Positions 1-11,912 of a DNA stretch of 64,000 nucleotides are shown here, one piece after another. Origin of the DNA: Gymnogyps californianus (Eukaryota; Chordata; Aves; Accipitriformes; Cathartidae); NCBI RefSeq assembly GCF_018139145.2, contig NC_059500.1, positions 51,826,663 to 51,890,662 of the forward strand. The letters are read 5' to 3'. Both the position numbers and the translations under genes were made by a program. Position 1 is the stretch's first letter; the number at the start of each line of letters is the position of its first letter. Under the pieces are notes generated by a model. The model made no database searches. It worked only from the letters and a program-made list of their open reading frames with translations, and was not told where the DNA came from.

Positions 1-2574
1 AACTGAAACAACTTAGTTTGATAGTTGCATGTGATTAGTTCAGGCAGATGTAGTACCTGATAAATGGAGCTGAGTGTTTAAAAATTCTAAAATAACCTAG
101 AGACGTCACCATTGATAGAATTATCTGTGCCCCAAATACACTTTACAAAGGGATTACTACTGAAGTGTATGTTTTCTACCACAAACAGAGTTGCAGAGGA
201 ATATAAAGAAAGGGGAAATGCTTCTTAGAATACCTTTTAGTTTGCTGATGAGCACGTTCATGAACTGAAGCACCCTTCAGATGATTTGGAAACTGAAAAC
301 TCTTAACTGAATTGTGAAGTCTTAGAATTGGTTCAAGACAGGAATAATGCTAGAACAACCACGAAGATATTAGTTATACTCCCATGAGACAACTCATTGA
401 CACAATGTGGATGTATGGAATTTTAAATCTATGTAGGTGAATTGAGACTGTCAGGATGGGAATAAATTGAATCTTTCAAAATCAGTGATTTATTTTTCCG
501 GCCAGAAGCACACTGGAAGGTTAAAACAATTACATTAATTATATATCTTCCTGTTAAGTATATATCCAATTGCTGTAGTGAAGGTTACCATTCATTTTGT
601 TCAGTTTCTTCATTCAGAACACTTCTGTGGGTCTCTCTCTCTCTACATATATCCATCTTTAATGTATGTAAATGATTATTACTCATGTTTGTGACTCCAT
701 TTTCTCCCTGCTGGGAAAACACTTTGATACTGCTTTAAAAGTGCTTAGACAGTTCTACTGAAGAGTTTCATGGCTGAGCTAGTGAAATCAATTGTCCTTA
801 CTACTTGGAGTTACCATGTTTGCACTGGTAGTGCATTACTTCGATAAGGGAAAACTTGAGGGCAATTATTTCCGTGTGCCATGCCCTCCCCTCCCCCCTG
901 CCCCATAGTTTGTAGTTTGTTGTGTGTGGAGGAGTGTGATGTTCACCACAATCTCTCCATTTTGTGGGTTTTTTTCCCTTCTCAACTTCTCTACTGTCTG
1001 CTGTGTCAGAACATCCTTGTCTTTCCATCATCTTCAATCTCTGGGTGACTTCATCTGCTTTGCAAACTCTGCTTGCTCTCTCAATAGCCAAGAGTTTCTT
1101 TTCTTTCTGCCTGAGAATTTTGCCCGGTACAATCTTATCATGAACTCAGCTGGTCCCAAATCTCTTTTGTAATTCCACTTTTTTTCATTTATTTTTTATT
1201 TAAGAATGCAATGCTTGTCCATCAATTACAATAATCAGCAAGGTCCTGCAATAGTTTGCTAGCGTCTCTAACTTGCCTGACTTAATTGAAGACAGTTAAA
1301 ATACCACGTCTATGAAATGTTAGAAATAAACCTGCTCAGTGGCTATCCCTTGCCACCACTTCTTTGCAAGTATATAATGAAATACTGTTTAGGTCTTCTT
1401 TATCTATTCTTGTTTTCGGAGATTTTTTTTACAGTGCTGAAGCTTTTCAATATCTCTTTCCTGTTGCTCCTTGAGGCATGGTTTACCAGCTTCACCATGG
1501 TGATACAGCTGTGTCAGTCCCTCCACAGTACTGGTTCCATGCCACAGACTGCTCAATGGGCAGCTCTGTACAAGGTGACACAAGATTATACACAGCAGCA
1601 TGGAAACCCCTATTTCATTCAGACAATCCCACCACCATTCCACACAAATCCCAGCTCAATCCCAATTTTACCCTAGTTTTAGATCATTTATCAAGGGAGC
1701 AAAGGATCTGTGGGGAAAAAAGGCTGTTTTATATCCAGCATTTGCAGCAGATTTAACATGTTTGTACTTGGGAAGGGAAAAAATTCATAACACTCAATTA
1801 GGAAATTCTATTTAAAGCTGTGGGAGTTCTGGTTTGTGATAAGGTTACATAAAGAAAATGTGCTACCTTGAGCCCATTTTGGATGTGTTGTTCACACTTT
1901 AATTTTCTGCTTGATGCAAATTATAATGTATGTTATAATAGACATTTATATGACATTATAAAATAAACCTCCTATCTCATGTAAAATAGTTCCACAAGGG
2001 CAAACTGAGAAAAGCAAAGTTTACCATAGTTTTAGTACATGAAACAGGTGTCATATAATATTTATTTCACTCCCAAGAACAAGAAAATTGGAAACAAGTT
2101 AAAAATACTCAACTCAAACAAGAAATTTTTTGCAATTATATGCCTCTTAGTGAAGTTAGCTTCTTGCCTTCAGGATGTAAAATCAAAGCTAATAACTTGA
2201 AATGCTGTTACTGATCCATTTGTCCTCAAACAAAACAAAACAAAACAAAACCTAGTCTGTATTGTTTCTCCTATGTAGTATTATCTAGATATCTGATGAT
2301 GTTTTTATCTAATGTTTTTAATAGGTTATTTTCAAAGAATATATCATTCAGCTTAGTTACTATTTTTTTTCATGAGAATTCACATTAATGATAGAAAGCC
2401 TACTGTACTTCACCACAGAATATTCTTCTGTAATATATTTTTGACCACCCATCAGTGTTGTATAAAAATTAGATTTTCTGAACTTTAAGATGTCAACATT
2501 TTGAAGTGGAGCTTTTTAAATTGGAAGCACATTTATCATATTTTTTACTATGTGCCTTCCTCTCACACCCTTTC
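1..2574. other. Unique AT-rich DNA, no gene recognised
   Basis: Non-repetitive AT-rich sequence with many stops in all frames. Short dinucleotide runs occur (TC near 631-645), and an AAAAC pentamer run lies at 2228-2252. Two slightly GC-richer patches, about 800-1170 and 1475-1680, hold open frames of 60-120 codons that I do not recognise. The minus-strand frame ending near 1091 is rich in charged residues and could be a decayed coding relic, but no family can be named. Confidence 0.5.
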
Positions 2575-2925
2575 CTCTCACCTGCAGGACTCAAAATAAC
2601 ACCACCTGGGTCCCAATGCCCTGACTATTGCTCCCAGAGCTCTGTAATCACATCTGTTATTCTCCAGGTTGCCCCTTGTCATATAATTGGTTCCAACATG
2701 GAAGAACAGCAGGGGCTAATAGTCAGAGTGTCAGGCAAGCTTTGACTGTCTCTCCACAACATCCTGGATCTGAGTCCCCATCAAGCAGCTAACTTCCCTA
2801 GACAACAAGTCATGTCAGCATTTGAGTGCCTCCATCCCCCACAGCAGGGACTAACCCACTAGTATCACTTGCTGTTTCCTTTTGGTGCTCCTGCATGGGA
2901 GTGAGGTCAGGGTCAGTCATCTTGG
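2575..2925 (-). mobile_element. Old CR1 LINE fragment, ORF1 (esterase-like) region
   Basis: On the minus strand this stretch resembles the part of avian CR1 ORF1 that encodes the esterase-like domain. The plus strand has the sequence order expected of that region: 'gggtcccaatgccctgac', then 'ctccaggttgccccttgt', then 'ggttccaacatggaagaaca', then 'caggggctaatagtc'. The last two blocks correspond to the GTND-containing region that is better preserved in the younger CR1 at 44836-44900. The copy is heavily mutated and has no usable reading frame. Neither the 3' half nor the tail of an element is nearby, so this is an isolated 5' remnant. Boundaries are approximate. Identification rests on recalled family sequence and comparison with the younger copy in this window, not on a search. 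Confidence 0.65.
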
Positions 2926-4612
2926 ATGCTTTACATGAAAGTAAACTGTAATGGATGTTTAAAAATTGATCAGTTTCAAGGATCTCACAATCAAAAAGAA
3001 ATTTGGAAATATTTGAGGTGTTTGCCTTTTTCTTAAACATATGGACCTGCACAGAAGTAAGCAGCAAGCTGTTGAGGCAGCAATCATATAAAAAAAATGA
3101 AGTTTAAAAAGATGGAGTAAGTTAAGCTAACTGCCTAGAAGGTTCTTTGCTTTGAAAGACACAGTGGACAATATAAAAGAGAGTCATACTCTTTATGGAA
3201 GCCACTAATCTACTTCCATCCTGGTGTTACAACACGTCTCCTTCTGGAGATTGGTGTGAATAAATAAGATTATATTCTTTTTCTGGGCTGATCTTAGGTA
3301 CGAAAGAGGTTTTTCTCAAGTGAGAGACATGTACAAAGTTACCATGTGAAATATCATGAGAAGAGTTTTAAGTCTTTCATACTAGTGATCAGATAATTAT
3401 TGAAAGGTTGATCAAGATGGGAACAGAATTTCCTTAAGAATTTAGGGAGAGAGATTGAAACACCTTGTGACTTAAGAAAAAAAAATTAAAAAATCTCTTT
3501 CATAGAAAGATCACAAAAGCTAAAATGTCATTAAAGAAGAGGCACTAATGTACAGGGAAAGCGCAAGAGAAAAATAGATATCATCATAACATTAGTGCTA
3601 AGAAAGTGGATGATACTTGTTGAGTTTTTCGTATGTGTAAAGCACCAACCACCTTCCTAGTATCTTTTTTTCTTCTCCTGCTTATCAGGAAAAACAAAGC
3701 AAGGTATAATACAGTCTTATAATTGAATATAAAGAACTAAATGAGAAAAGTCTTATATTTACAGAACACTTAAATCCAACATCCATGTACATAAACTTGC
3801 CAGGTAATTTACGTGGCACAGACAACAAAGCCTAACACACTGTACTATAAGAAGGGAATCAAATGAAAATTGCCTCGAACAGCTCCTGTTTTCAATCCAG
3901 TGAAAAGCTGCTGCCTTCAGGACTAGAAGCTCTTGGCCCTTAAATTGATTGCAGTAGTAGGTAAATCTTGACTTGCCCGAAGATGGGGATTGCTAATTAT
4001 CTAGGTTTCCCACTAATTTGGCAGCTGCCTCAAAATTACATTTGGCTAGACTCCCAGAGATTAAAATATGGGATAGACCAAAGAGATTGAAATCCCTCCG
4101 TATGTCCATATTGTATGCACGACTTCTATCACTTTTAACATAGCACATTTCATATCTGTGTTGCATAAAAGCAAGTAATTCATTTCACTGAAATCAATCC
4201 AGGTAAGATTTCTCCTAGTATTAGTAAGGTCTATTATTGACAGCTTCTGGGCTATGTGGATCATTTCACTCTAATAAACTCAATTTCACAGGCAATGATT
4301 GTTGCTCTCAGTTTGTTATTGATAATTACATCTTAGGAGTAGTGGAGTGCTTTCTGAGAACATGTCACAAGCGTGTCCTCAAAAGAACAGAGACTGGTTG
4401 TTTTAAGGGATCCTTCTCTTTAGTGCTACAGTTGTTTTTTGGAACAGTTCCTAAAGAGAAAGCCACACCATCTTTTCAGACATTTTGTGCCCTTAAACTT
4501 TTCTTTAGCCAAAAAAATATGTCAGTCAATATGCAGATTAGAATAGTGTTTCTGGGACAAATTAACAAATAAAAATATGCAATGATATTTGAAGAAATGG
4601 TACATACCCTTC
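2926..4612. other. Unique AT-rich DNA, nothing recognised
   Basis: No coding frame, RNA gene or repeat family is recognisable. The longest plus-strand frame (4237-4572) shows no recognisable domain or codon pattern and is probably chance. Confidence 0.5.
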
Positions 4613-5222
4613 TGTTGTGGTTTAACCCCAGCCAGCAATTAAGCACCACGCAGTTGCTTACCCTTCCCCCCTCCCCGCTCCTGGTGGGGTGGGGAGAAAG
4701 ATCATGAAAAAAAAGTAAAACTTGTGGGTTGAGATAAGAGCAGTTTAATAACTAAAGTAAAATAAATATAATACTAACTAATAATAATAAAAATATAATA
4801 ATAATAATTGTAATGAAAAGGAATATAACAAAAAAAAAAAAAGAGAGAAATAAAACCCAAGAAAAGACAAGTGATGCACAATGCAGTTGCTCACCACCCA
4901 CTGACCGATGCTCCAGCAGCAATCCATCCCTCCTGGCCAACTCCTCCCAGTTTATATACTGGGCATGATGTTCTATGGTATGGAATACCCCTTTGGCTAG
5001 TTCAGGTCAGCTGCCCCGGCTCTGCTCCCTCCCAGCTTCTTGTACACCTGCTTGCTGGCAGAGCATGGGAAACTGAAAAACCCTTAACTTAGGATAAGCA
5101 CTACTCAACAACAACTGAAACATCAGTGTGTTATCAACATTATTCTCACACTGAATCCAAAACACAGCACTGTACCAGCTACTAAGAAGAAAATTAACTC
5201 TATCCCAGCCAAAACCAGAACA
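4613..5222 (-). mobile_element. Solo LTR of an avian endogenous retrovirus (family A)
   Basis: This 610 bp LTR lies on the minus strand. It is flanked by a perfect 5 bp target-site duplication, ccttc at 4608-4612 and 5223-5227, which sets both ends. It begins TGTT and ends AACA on the strand shown. Read on the minus strand, it has a TATA box (TATATAAA, plus 4951-4958) and an ATTAAA polyadenylation signal (plus 4744-4749), followed by a G/C-rich U5 end. An AT-rich trinucleotide tract (ATA/TAA) lies at about 4768-4812. No retroviral interior adjoins it, so it is a solo LTR left by LTR-LTR recombination. The 5 bp duplication suits a class III (ERVL-like) element, which is an inference. Five other copies of the family lie in this window. 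Confidence 0.92.
4951..4958 (-). promoter_or_regulatory. LTR TATA box
   Basis: TATATAAA on the minus strand inside the solo LTR, about 200 bp upstream of the ATTAAA signal. The same box is present in the other family A copies at equivalent positions, so it is the conserved core promoter of the LTR. Whether it is used is unknown. Confidence 0.6.
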
Positions 5223-5720
5223 CCTTCTTTCTCCTAGCTGAAGATATTACCCCTTTATGGAGATATCATCAAGTAAGCTGTAAGTTTGTAAAGAGTATGT
5301 GTTGAGAGCGCCCTGATTTATAGCTTGAGAGTAGCTGTTCATCTTGTATTAAAAATCTTTTCCCAGAGAGTGCCCTTCACTTCTGCGACTTTTATTCTTT
5401 GCCTAAGAACTATCCCCTTGTTGTGACTTGAACTGTATCTAAAACAAGCACAACATATATCCAAAGTTACAGCTCCTATTTTATCACTGCTGTTTGTGTG
5501 TCTGTATGTTTGTGTGTTTGTATGCGTGTGCTGCCTTTTTCAGGTCTTCCAAATAGTTACAGGAATGTATAACAGAATAACCCAGTGCAATATGGCTGTT
5601 TTAAAGTGATTCACTTTCATAGTTTCTTACGGACTTTATATTTTCATTTGATGGAATCAGGTTCAGACCAGAAAAATGACCAATTGTAAAACTTAACTGA
5701 TTATTTTATATCTATTAAAA

Positions 5721-5771
5721 TCTCTCTCTCTCTCTCTCTCTCTTTCACACACACACACACACACACACACG
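5721..5771. repeat. Compound microsatellite (TC)n-(CA)n
   Basis: About 11 TC units are followed directly by about 12 CA units. It is a plain dinucleotide microsatellite and probably length-variable between individuals. Confidence 0.95.
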
Positions 5772-8700
5772 TACATTATAATTCGTACTGTGGTAGACTT
5801 TGTTTTTCGTTGTACATTTTTACCAGTATTTCCATCCTGGACAAATCCATTGATTTGAACAGGTTTACTGTGATGTAAAACTGATGAATTAGGATGGAGA
5901 ATAAGGTTGTAATCATCAAAACAAGGTTTTGTTTTGCTATTGAACAGATATTATTACTATTCTAAATAAACACCATTAAGAAAAAGTAGCTTATTTTTCA
6001 CTAGCTGTCTGGTTTACTTTTTTGTGTGCCTGACCTGATGTATGAAAATCAATTTAATAATGTATTATTTTTTTGAAATTCCTAGTTGCCAATAAGAAGG
6101 TTATTTAATTTTATTCATTTTATAGCAAAAAATTATAAGGAAAATGCTTCTAATAAGAAGTATCTGGCCCTGCTTAGCTATAAATACTGTGTGCGGGGAA
6201 AACATGTAAGTACAATTCAAATAGGTTTAAGAAGGAAAAAAAAATACAAGTATACATGTGGTTTTATTTCATAGAAATGTAACTATCTATATGATAGCTG
6301 GAGATAAATCTTTATTTTACAAACCCAAATTCAAAGTTGTCATTTTGCTCAATTGGTTTCATGCTTTAAGTTTTCAGATACTAAACAAGAAAATGTATGC
6401 TAAGGTCCTGAATGACCCCCATCATTCACAGAGTGTGAATTGTCTCTGGCAGTAAAAGATGTTAGAGACAATTGTTTATAAAGAATTAAAAGTGACAGGA
6501 GGATAGCTGGTGTCAATAAGTCAACTATGCCAAGTCACTTTGCCTCACTGTACTATGAAATTATCCAGTTCCTTTGAATTACAAACTGATGCAGACTGCG
6601 TCTTTGACTATCATGAATGAGCAGAAGGCATTGATTAAATTTCTCTCAGCTAATCTGCATTTTTAAAAATGGATTATGCTGCTGCTATGTGTGTAAATAC
6701 CATCCTACTTCTTTGCTGTATCTTCTTTTTGCACATGTGCCTCTCCAACTGTACTGTGATTTCTGTACATATGCAGGAAAGCTAGTACTGACACATTTCC
6801 TTTTTGCAGGTGAGCAGGACAGAAGACATGAAAAGGAAAGCAAATATTATCAAAGCAGTAGGGATGGCACAAAGTGATGGATCGGCAGTCCTATGATCCC
6901 AGGAGTTTTCACCTCAAAATATGTAGCAACAGTTAGTATAGCTCAAGTACAGAGGTGCAGTTTATTCTGTAGAAGCTGGAGTTCTTCATATAAATGTTCC
7001 AAACTTTTGATTGGTTAAAATTAATTGAGGTCACGATGTCTATAAGTTCTCTAGCTGAAATACCAGCAGGCTTCTGTTGATCCTGTCACACAAGATTGAA
7101 GGCCATTTTTTTTTTTTTACTTCTGTAACTCCCTGGATCTTGATGGTGTGGATCTTGATGCTGTGTACCAGATAAAACTTTAAGATCCAGTGGCAAAACG
7201 TTCTGCAGTATTTTTTTTTTTTAATTATAAACAATTGGTTTGCATAAAAGCTTTCCCTGAAAGGTATGTTGGGTGGCAACAGAATTTTTAATACAAATTT
7301 TTGTCAGACTGACGGATGCCTGAAATTTCAAAGCGCTGGGGTTTTCACGGTCCTCCCTCCCAAGGGATATAGATTCAAAACTCTGCTGTTACTAATACAA
7401 GGCTTAGTGCCAATTTCTCTCTGACCTAATGTGTTAGAATATGAAACAGAACTGCTCCAACAATACATAAGTGACTGTTTTGTGGGGTTTTTTTTCCCTC
7501 ATAGATCTGCAGTTAGGGCAAGTGCTAGGTGTACTTTATGTAAGCGAAAGATGTCTCTGGTGCCCTATGGGACTGTTCTAACAACTAGGCAAATTGTTAT
7601 TCTTGAAAAGGATGGTACTCCCATGAGACTGGGCTTTTTATTTGTTTTGATGGATATTTTTTCCTTCCTTTGCATGAACAAAATTACTTATCTCTTTTTT
7701 TTTTTCTTTTTAATACTCATGTAGAAAAATTTAAGTTCTAAACCTTATTTTTCCAGGAAATTGAATTTGTTTCCTACCTGGTGTTAAAAGGTGTTGTCAT
7801 ACCACGTGGGACATCAATAGCTAAGAATTATTAGTAGAAATCTGTTTTGTTCATAGAGAATACAGTAGTCCATGGGAAGATGAGGTATTTTCAAGTCTTT
7901 AATTGTCCATTTTGATGATACAGCTCTGTAGAATACTGATACAATAACCAAGATGTTGGATGCTTGAATTCTGCATAATGTGCACTAGCAATGACAAAAC
8001 ATCATATTGACTGGGTTTGAGAGGGCATTATATTAATATAATCAGGGGCAGAGAGGAGAGAGTGCCTGTTTATACTATGAAAGTAGTATAGACCAAGGTG
8101 CTATGTCCATACAATGCAGTGCACCAAACAGATTATTGGTCAGGTTCTCATGTAGCTTTATGTTAATAAACTTTGCCTTTTTTTTTTAATTATCTCAACA
8201 GTAGTTATTAGTTTGGATGCACAGCTATACATGTATGGATATGTTAGTTTTAGAAAATAGTAGGGTGCCACTAGTTCAGTGATCTCCACACTGTGTTGCA
8301 AAGAGGGTTCAAAATGAGATGCATGGTGGTGTTGCAAGCAAGTAACCATATTAAAAAAACAAAACAAACCAGAAAAACAACAAAACAACCAACCAAAAAA
8401 ATAACAACCCAAAAACCTCATTCTGAACGTCTCATTCTCTTGTTTTTGTTTCCTGCAGGAAAGCAAGATAGCTGAACCTGAATATACATAGGTTCCATTT
8501 TGTGAAGGGTAAAAACTGTAGTTGCTCCTCTACTGACTGATATTCTTGTAAAGATCACACTGGGCTCCCACACAAATCAATTTCAAAATATGGAAGATAA
8601 GAATCAGAGAAAATTCTCAAATTATCAAACAATCTTTGTATATTATTTACATGTGTAATTATATTTGTAAGCTTTGTAAATATTTAAGTTACAGCAAATT

Positions 8701-10356
8701 TAATAGATTTTCGGTGAATTGCATTTTAAGATTACTTGGATTTGCTTGGGTTTATTTTTACATGCTTTGGTGTCAATTTATAGCAAGTTCAGTTAAAATG
8801 AAAGGTAAGTTTCCACTTCTTTGGAAAAGACACTGATTTTGGAAAGACTGCTTCCATGCCAGAGTTTCAGAACAATATACAGGTCAGAACCATTGTGCAG
8901 TTTTACAAAGCAACTCTGTGTCAGTGATATACCATTAATCATTAAGTTGTGTTCAACAATAAACCTATGTGCTTTAGTTTATACAATATCACGAATGACA
9001 AAAATTTAACAAACAATTAGCCAAGTTTTTTAATGCTGATTTTTTTTGAGCTTCAAAGGCAAATATTTTACACAACTAATTTTCTTAATGACTTGTATTG
9101 TTTAAAAAGTGCTAATGTAAGCCTAAAAATTGAGTTAAATTTTTGCAGAACAAGTATCTCTGAAAGCAATTTATGTCCCATAAGACAACTGAGTTAAAAG
9201 ATTAAAAGAATATTAAAAGTAATTTATTTTAATGTATCCACAGATGATTTAATAAAGGACTTGCAGTTTCCTTGAAATTAACTTTGAAATATATGCTGCC
9301 TAGTTTAAGAGGACAGGCAAACAGTAACAAAGTATGCAATACAACAGTGTCATTTTCTTTTTTGACACATATAACTGTAGTAAGAATAGTAACAGTTCAC
9401 AAGCCTTCAATAGTCTCTGAAAGATGTTCTTTCTGAAAATAAATTCGCACAGATCTAGTGAATCTGTGATATGTAAATTTTATATGAATGCTCCCATGAC
9501 AAGTACACTGACTGAATTTACCATTATCCTATTTTCTGTAACCATTGCTGTTGACCTAAGCCACTGTTTGTAACAAGAAAAAACAAAAACAAAAACAAAA
9601 CCACCAACAACCTCCCCCCCAACCAAACAAACTGCAAAAGTTGAAAAATTAAGCTTTTGAATAGGTGGCCTGAGTTTTAGTGTTGCCAGCTTTCTACAAT
9701 TCCAATTAGAGCCCTAAAAAGGTCATATAAAAAGCCCTACCAAAGCACCACAAAGAAAACTGGTCCTTGTTATGTGCTTGTAACTAAGTTTTGTGCTTGC
9801 CACAAAATGTGTTATATAGAAGCCTAGTAGGACAAACCGCTGTTAACAGAAGTTACTGGTTAAGAGATAAACTGATTGGGTAAAACAGTTTCTTATGAGG
9901 CAAGAGGATCTTTTACTCAGAGGAACAGTGTGGTTTGTGTGAATAAATTACTAGTACAAATGAAATATGATCTAAAAAGGTGTAACAGAATCACAAAAAT
10001 AACTGTAAGATGTAATTTTGAAAATTATGTTCATAAATAATTTCTGTTATTAACACCAAGCTCCATTACCAGCCGTACAGATAATTGTCTAAACACTAAA
10101 GTGGTGTAAATTGTTTGTGTGGCAAATGTTTTAATGCAGATGCTTCTCATTGCATACATCATGCCAGGGAAGGTATTTAGGTAACTTCAATGTGATGTAA
10201 CAGTATGTGACAGAATGTATCTCACCAAAAAATTACTCAATTATTTTGGACCAAAACCTAACATGAACAAGAATCTGTAAATTACAGCCTTGAATTTCAT
10301 AAGTGACTACCAAGCAGATATCTGTTTTCTTTCTGCAGCACTGAAAGACAGGAGAG

Positions 10357-10399
10357 GAAAAAAAAAAAAAAAAAGAAAAAAAGAAAAGAAAAAAAAAAG
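10357..10399. repeat. A-rich homopurine tract
   Basis: About 40 nt of nearly uninterrupted A with scattered G. No recognisable retrotransposon body precedes it on the plus strand, so it may be simple-sequence expansion or the tail of an unrecognised retrocopy. Confidence 0.8.
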
Positions 10400-10939
10400 A
10401 TATGTTGGCCTGACTATTTTTTTCAAGTGTAATGTAAATTACTTTAAATGAACATCTGCAATTGATGGAGGACATTCTGAATCTAAAGTCTAAATCTGAA
10501 CTCTGTTAATTACAAAAGTTTAAGTCTGAAATCTGCCTTTAATATAATAATATATTACAATAATGCCTTTTATGATCTGTGTGTGAAGGTGCTCGTGTAA
10601 TGTATGAATGTGCCTTTAACTTTGTTCTAAAACTGTCACAGGATGTTTTTATTATTATTATTTTATTTCTTTGTGCTAGAAAATCTTTTGTGACATTCAA
10701 TTTTTAGGTTCAACGTAGCTTTCTATCACTGGTCAGACTAGAGAGATAAGAATCTTTGTGGTGGGTTAACCCTGGCTGGATGCCAGGTGCCCACCAAAGC
10801 CGCTCTATCACTTCCCTCCTCAGCTGGACAGGGGAGAGAAAATATAATGAAAGGGTCATGGGCCGAGATAAGGACAGGGAGATCACTCAGCAATTACTGT
10901 CATGGGCAAAACAGACTCGACTTGGGGAAATTAGCTTAG

Positions 10940-10945
10940 TTTATT
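10940..10945 (-). promoter_or_regulatory. LTR polyadenylation signal AATAAA
   Basis: AATAAA on the minus strand near the downstream end of the family B LTR, about 185 bp from the element end. Its place in the LTR fits an R-region signal. Confidence 0.5.
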
Positions 10946-11169
10946 ACCAATGAAATCAGAGTAGGATAATGAGAAATAAAAACTAAATCTTAAAACACCT
11001 TCCCGCCACCTCTTCCTTCTTCCCGGTCTTAACTTCACTCCCGAGTTCTCTACCTCCTCCCCACCAGTGGCATAGGGGGACAGGGAAAGGGGGTTGCAGT
11101 CAGTTCATCACACATTGTTTCTGCCACTCCTTCCTCCTCAGGGGGAAGACTCCTCACACTCTTCCCCTG

Positions 11170-11520
11170 CTCCAGTGTGGGGTCCCTCCCACAGGAGACA
11201 GTCCTCCATGAACTTCTCCAACATGAGTCCTTCCCATGGGCTGCAGTTCTTCACGAACTGCTCCAGTGTGGATCCTTTCCACAGGGTGCAGTCCTTCATG
11301 AAGAGGCTGCTCCAGCGTGGGTCCCCCGCGGGATCACAAGTCCTGCCAGCAAACCTGCTCCAGTGTGGGCTCCTCTGTCTCCATGGGTCCACAGGTCCTG
11401 CCAAGAGCCTGCTCCAGTGCGGGCTTCCCAAGGGGTCACAGCCTCCTTCAGGCATCCACCTGCTCCAGTGTGGGGTCCTCCACGGGCTGCAGGTGGATAT
11501 CTGCTCCACTGTTAACCTCC
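11170..11520. repeat. GC-rich minisatellite inside family B LTR
   Basis: Imperfect units of roughly 35-55 nt, each opening with a form of 'ctgctccagtgtgggtcc' and continuing with 'cagtcctgcca' or 'catgaa' variants. About eight units can be counted, including those near 11169, 11260, 11308, 11358, 11410 and 11460. They lie in the U3 part of the LTR upstream (in minus orientation) of its polyadenylation signal. This is a known feature of this LTR type and could act as an enhancer array. That role is inferred. Confidence 0.75.
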
Positions 11521-11912
11521 ATGGGCTGCATGGGGACAGCCTGCCTCACCATGGTCTTCACCACAGGCTGCAGGGGAATCTCTGCTCTGGTGCCTGGAGC
11601 ACCTCCTCCCCCTCCTTCTTCACTGACCTTGGTGTCTGCAGAGTTGTTCCTCTCACATATTCTCACTCCTCTCTCCCAGCTGCAATTACTGTTGCACAGG
11701 GTTTTTTTTCCTCTTCTTAAATATATTATCACAGAGGCGCTACCACCATTGCTGATGGGCTCGGCCTTGGCCAGCAGTGGGTCCATCTTGGAGCCAGCTG
11801 GCATTGGCTCTATCGGACATAGGGGAAGCTTCTAGCACCTTCTCACAGAAGCCACCCCTCCACTACCTGTAGCCCTCCACTACCAAAACCTTGCCACGCA
11901 AACCCAGAAACA

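Larger units (their letters stand above)
5223..10756. other. Unique AT-rich DNA with simple repeats, no gene recognised
   Basis: The stretch is AT-rich and broken by stops in all frames. It holds a TG-rich patch (about 5485-5530), a compound CT/CA microsatellite, A/C-rich low-complexity tracts (8351-8418 and 9571-9633) and a poly-purine tract near 10357. Open frames are short (60-100 codons) and unrecognised. No RNA gene or transposon was identified. Confidence 0.5.
10757..11912 (-). mobile_element. Long LTR of a second avian ERV family (family B)
   Basis: A roughly 1.16 kb LTR-like element on the minus strand, running from TGTGGTGGGTTAACC to CCCAGAAACA. I recognise it as a common avian LTR type with GC-rich tandem 'gctccagtgtggg' units. 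On the minus strand, an AT-rich TATA-like site lies at plus 11716-11728 and an AATAAA signal at plus 10940-10945, giving a U3-R-U5 order. The open frames here (for example 11094-11720 plus and 11138-11509 minus) reflect the GC-rich repeat and are not genes. I found no matching target-site duplication at the ends I chose, so the ends may be off by a few bases or an end may be damaged. No retroviral interior is present. Confidence 0.8.

Noticed and set aside
1317..1756. Plus- and minus-strand frames of 79-119 codons
   Set aside because: The N-terminal leucine/phenylalanine-rich stretch looks like a signal or membrane segment but is what AT-rich DNA yields by chance. No continuation or splice structure was seen.
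4613..5222. Possible provirus with coding interior
   Set aside because: Unique DNA follows directly after each target duplication. No primer-binding site, polypurine tract or gag/pol/env-like frame adjoins any LTR.
11094..11835. Long overlapping open frames (up to 208 codons) on both strands
   Set aside because: They coincide with the GC-rich minisatellite of the family B LTR. Repeat periodicity and low stop density explain them, and no protein family is seen.
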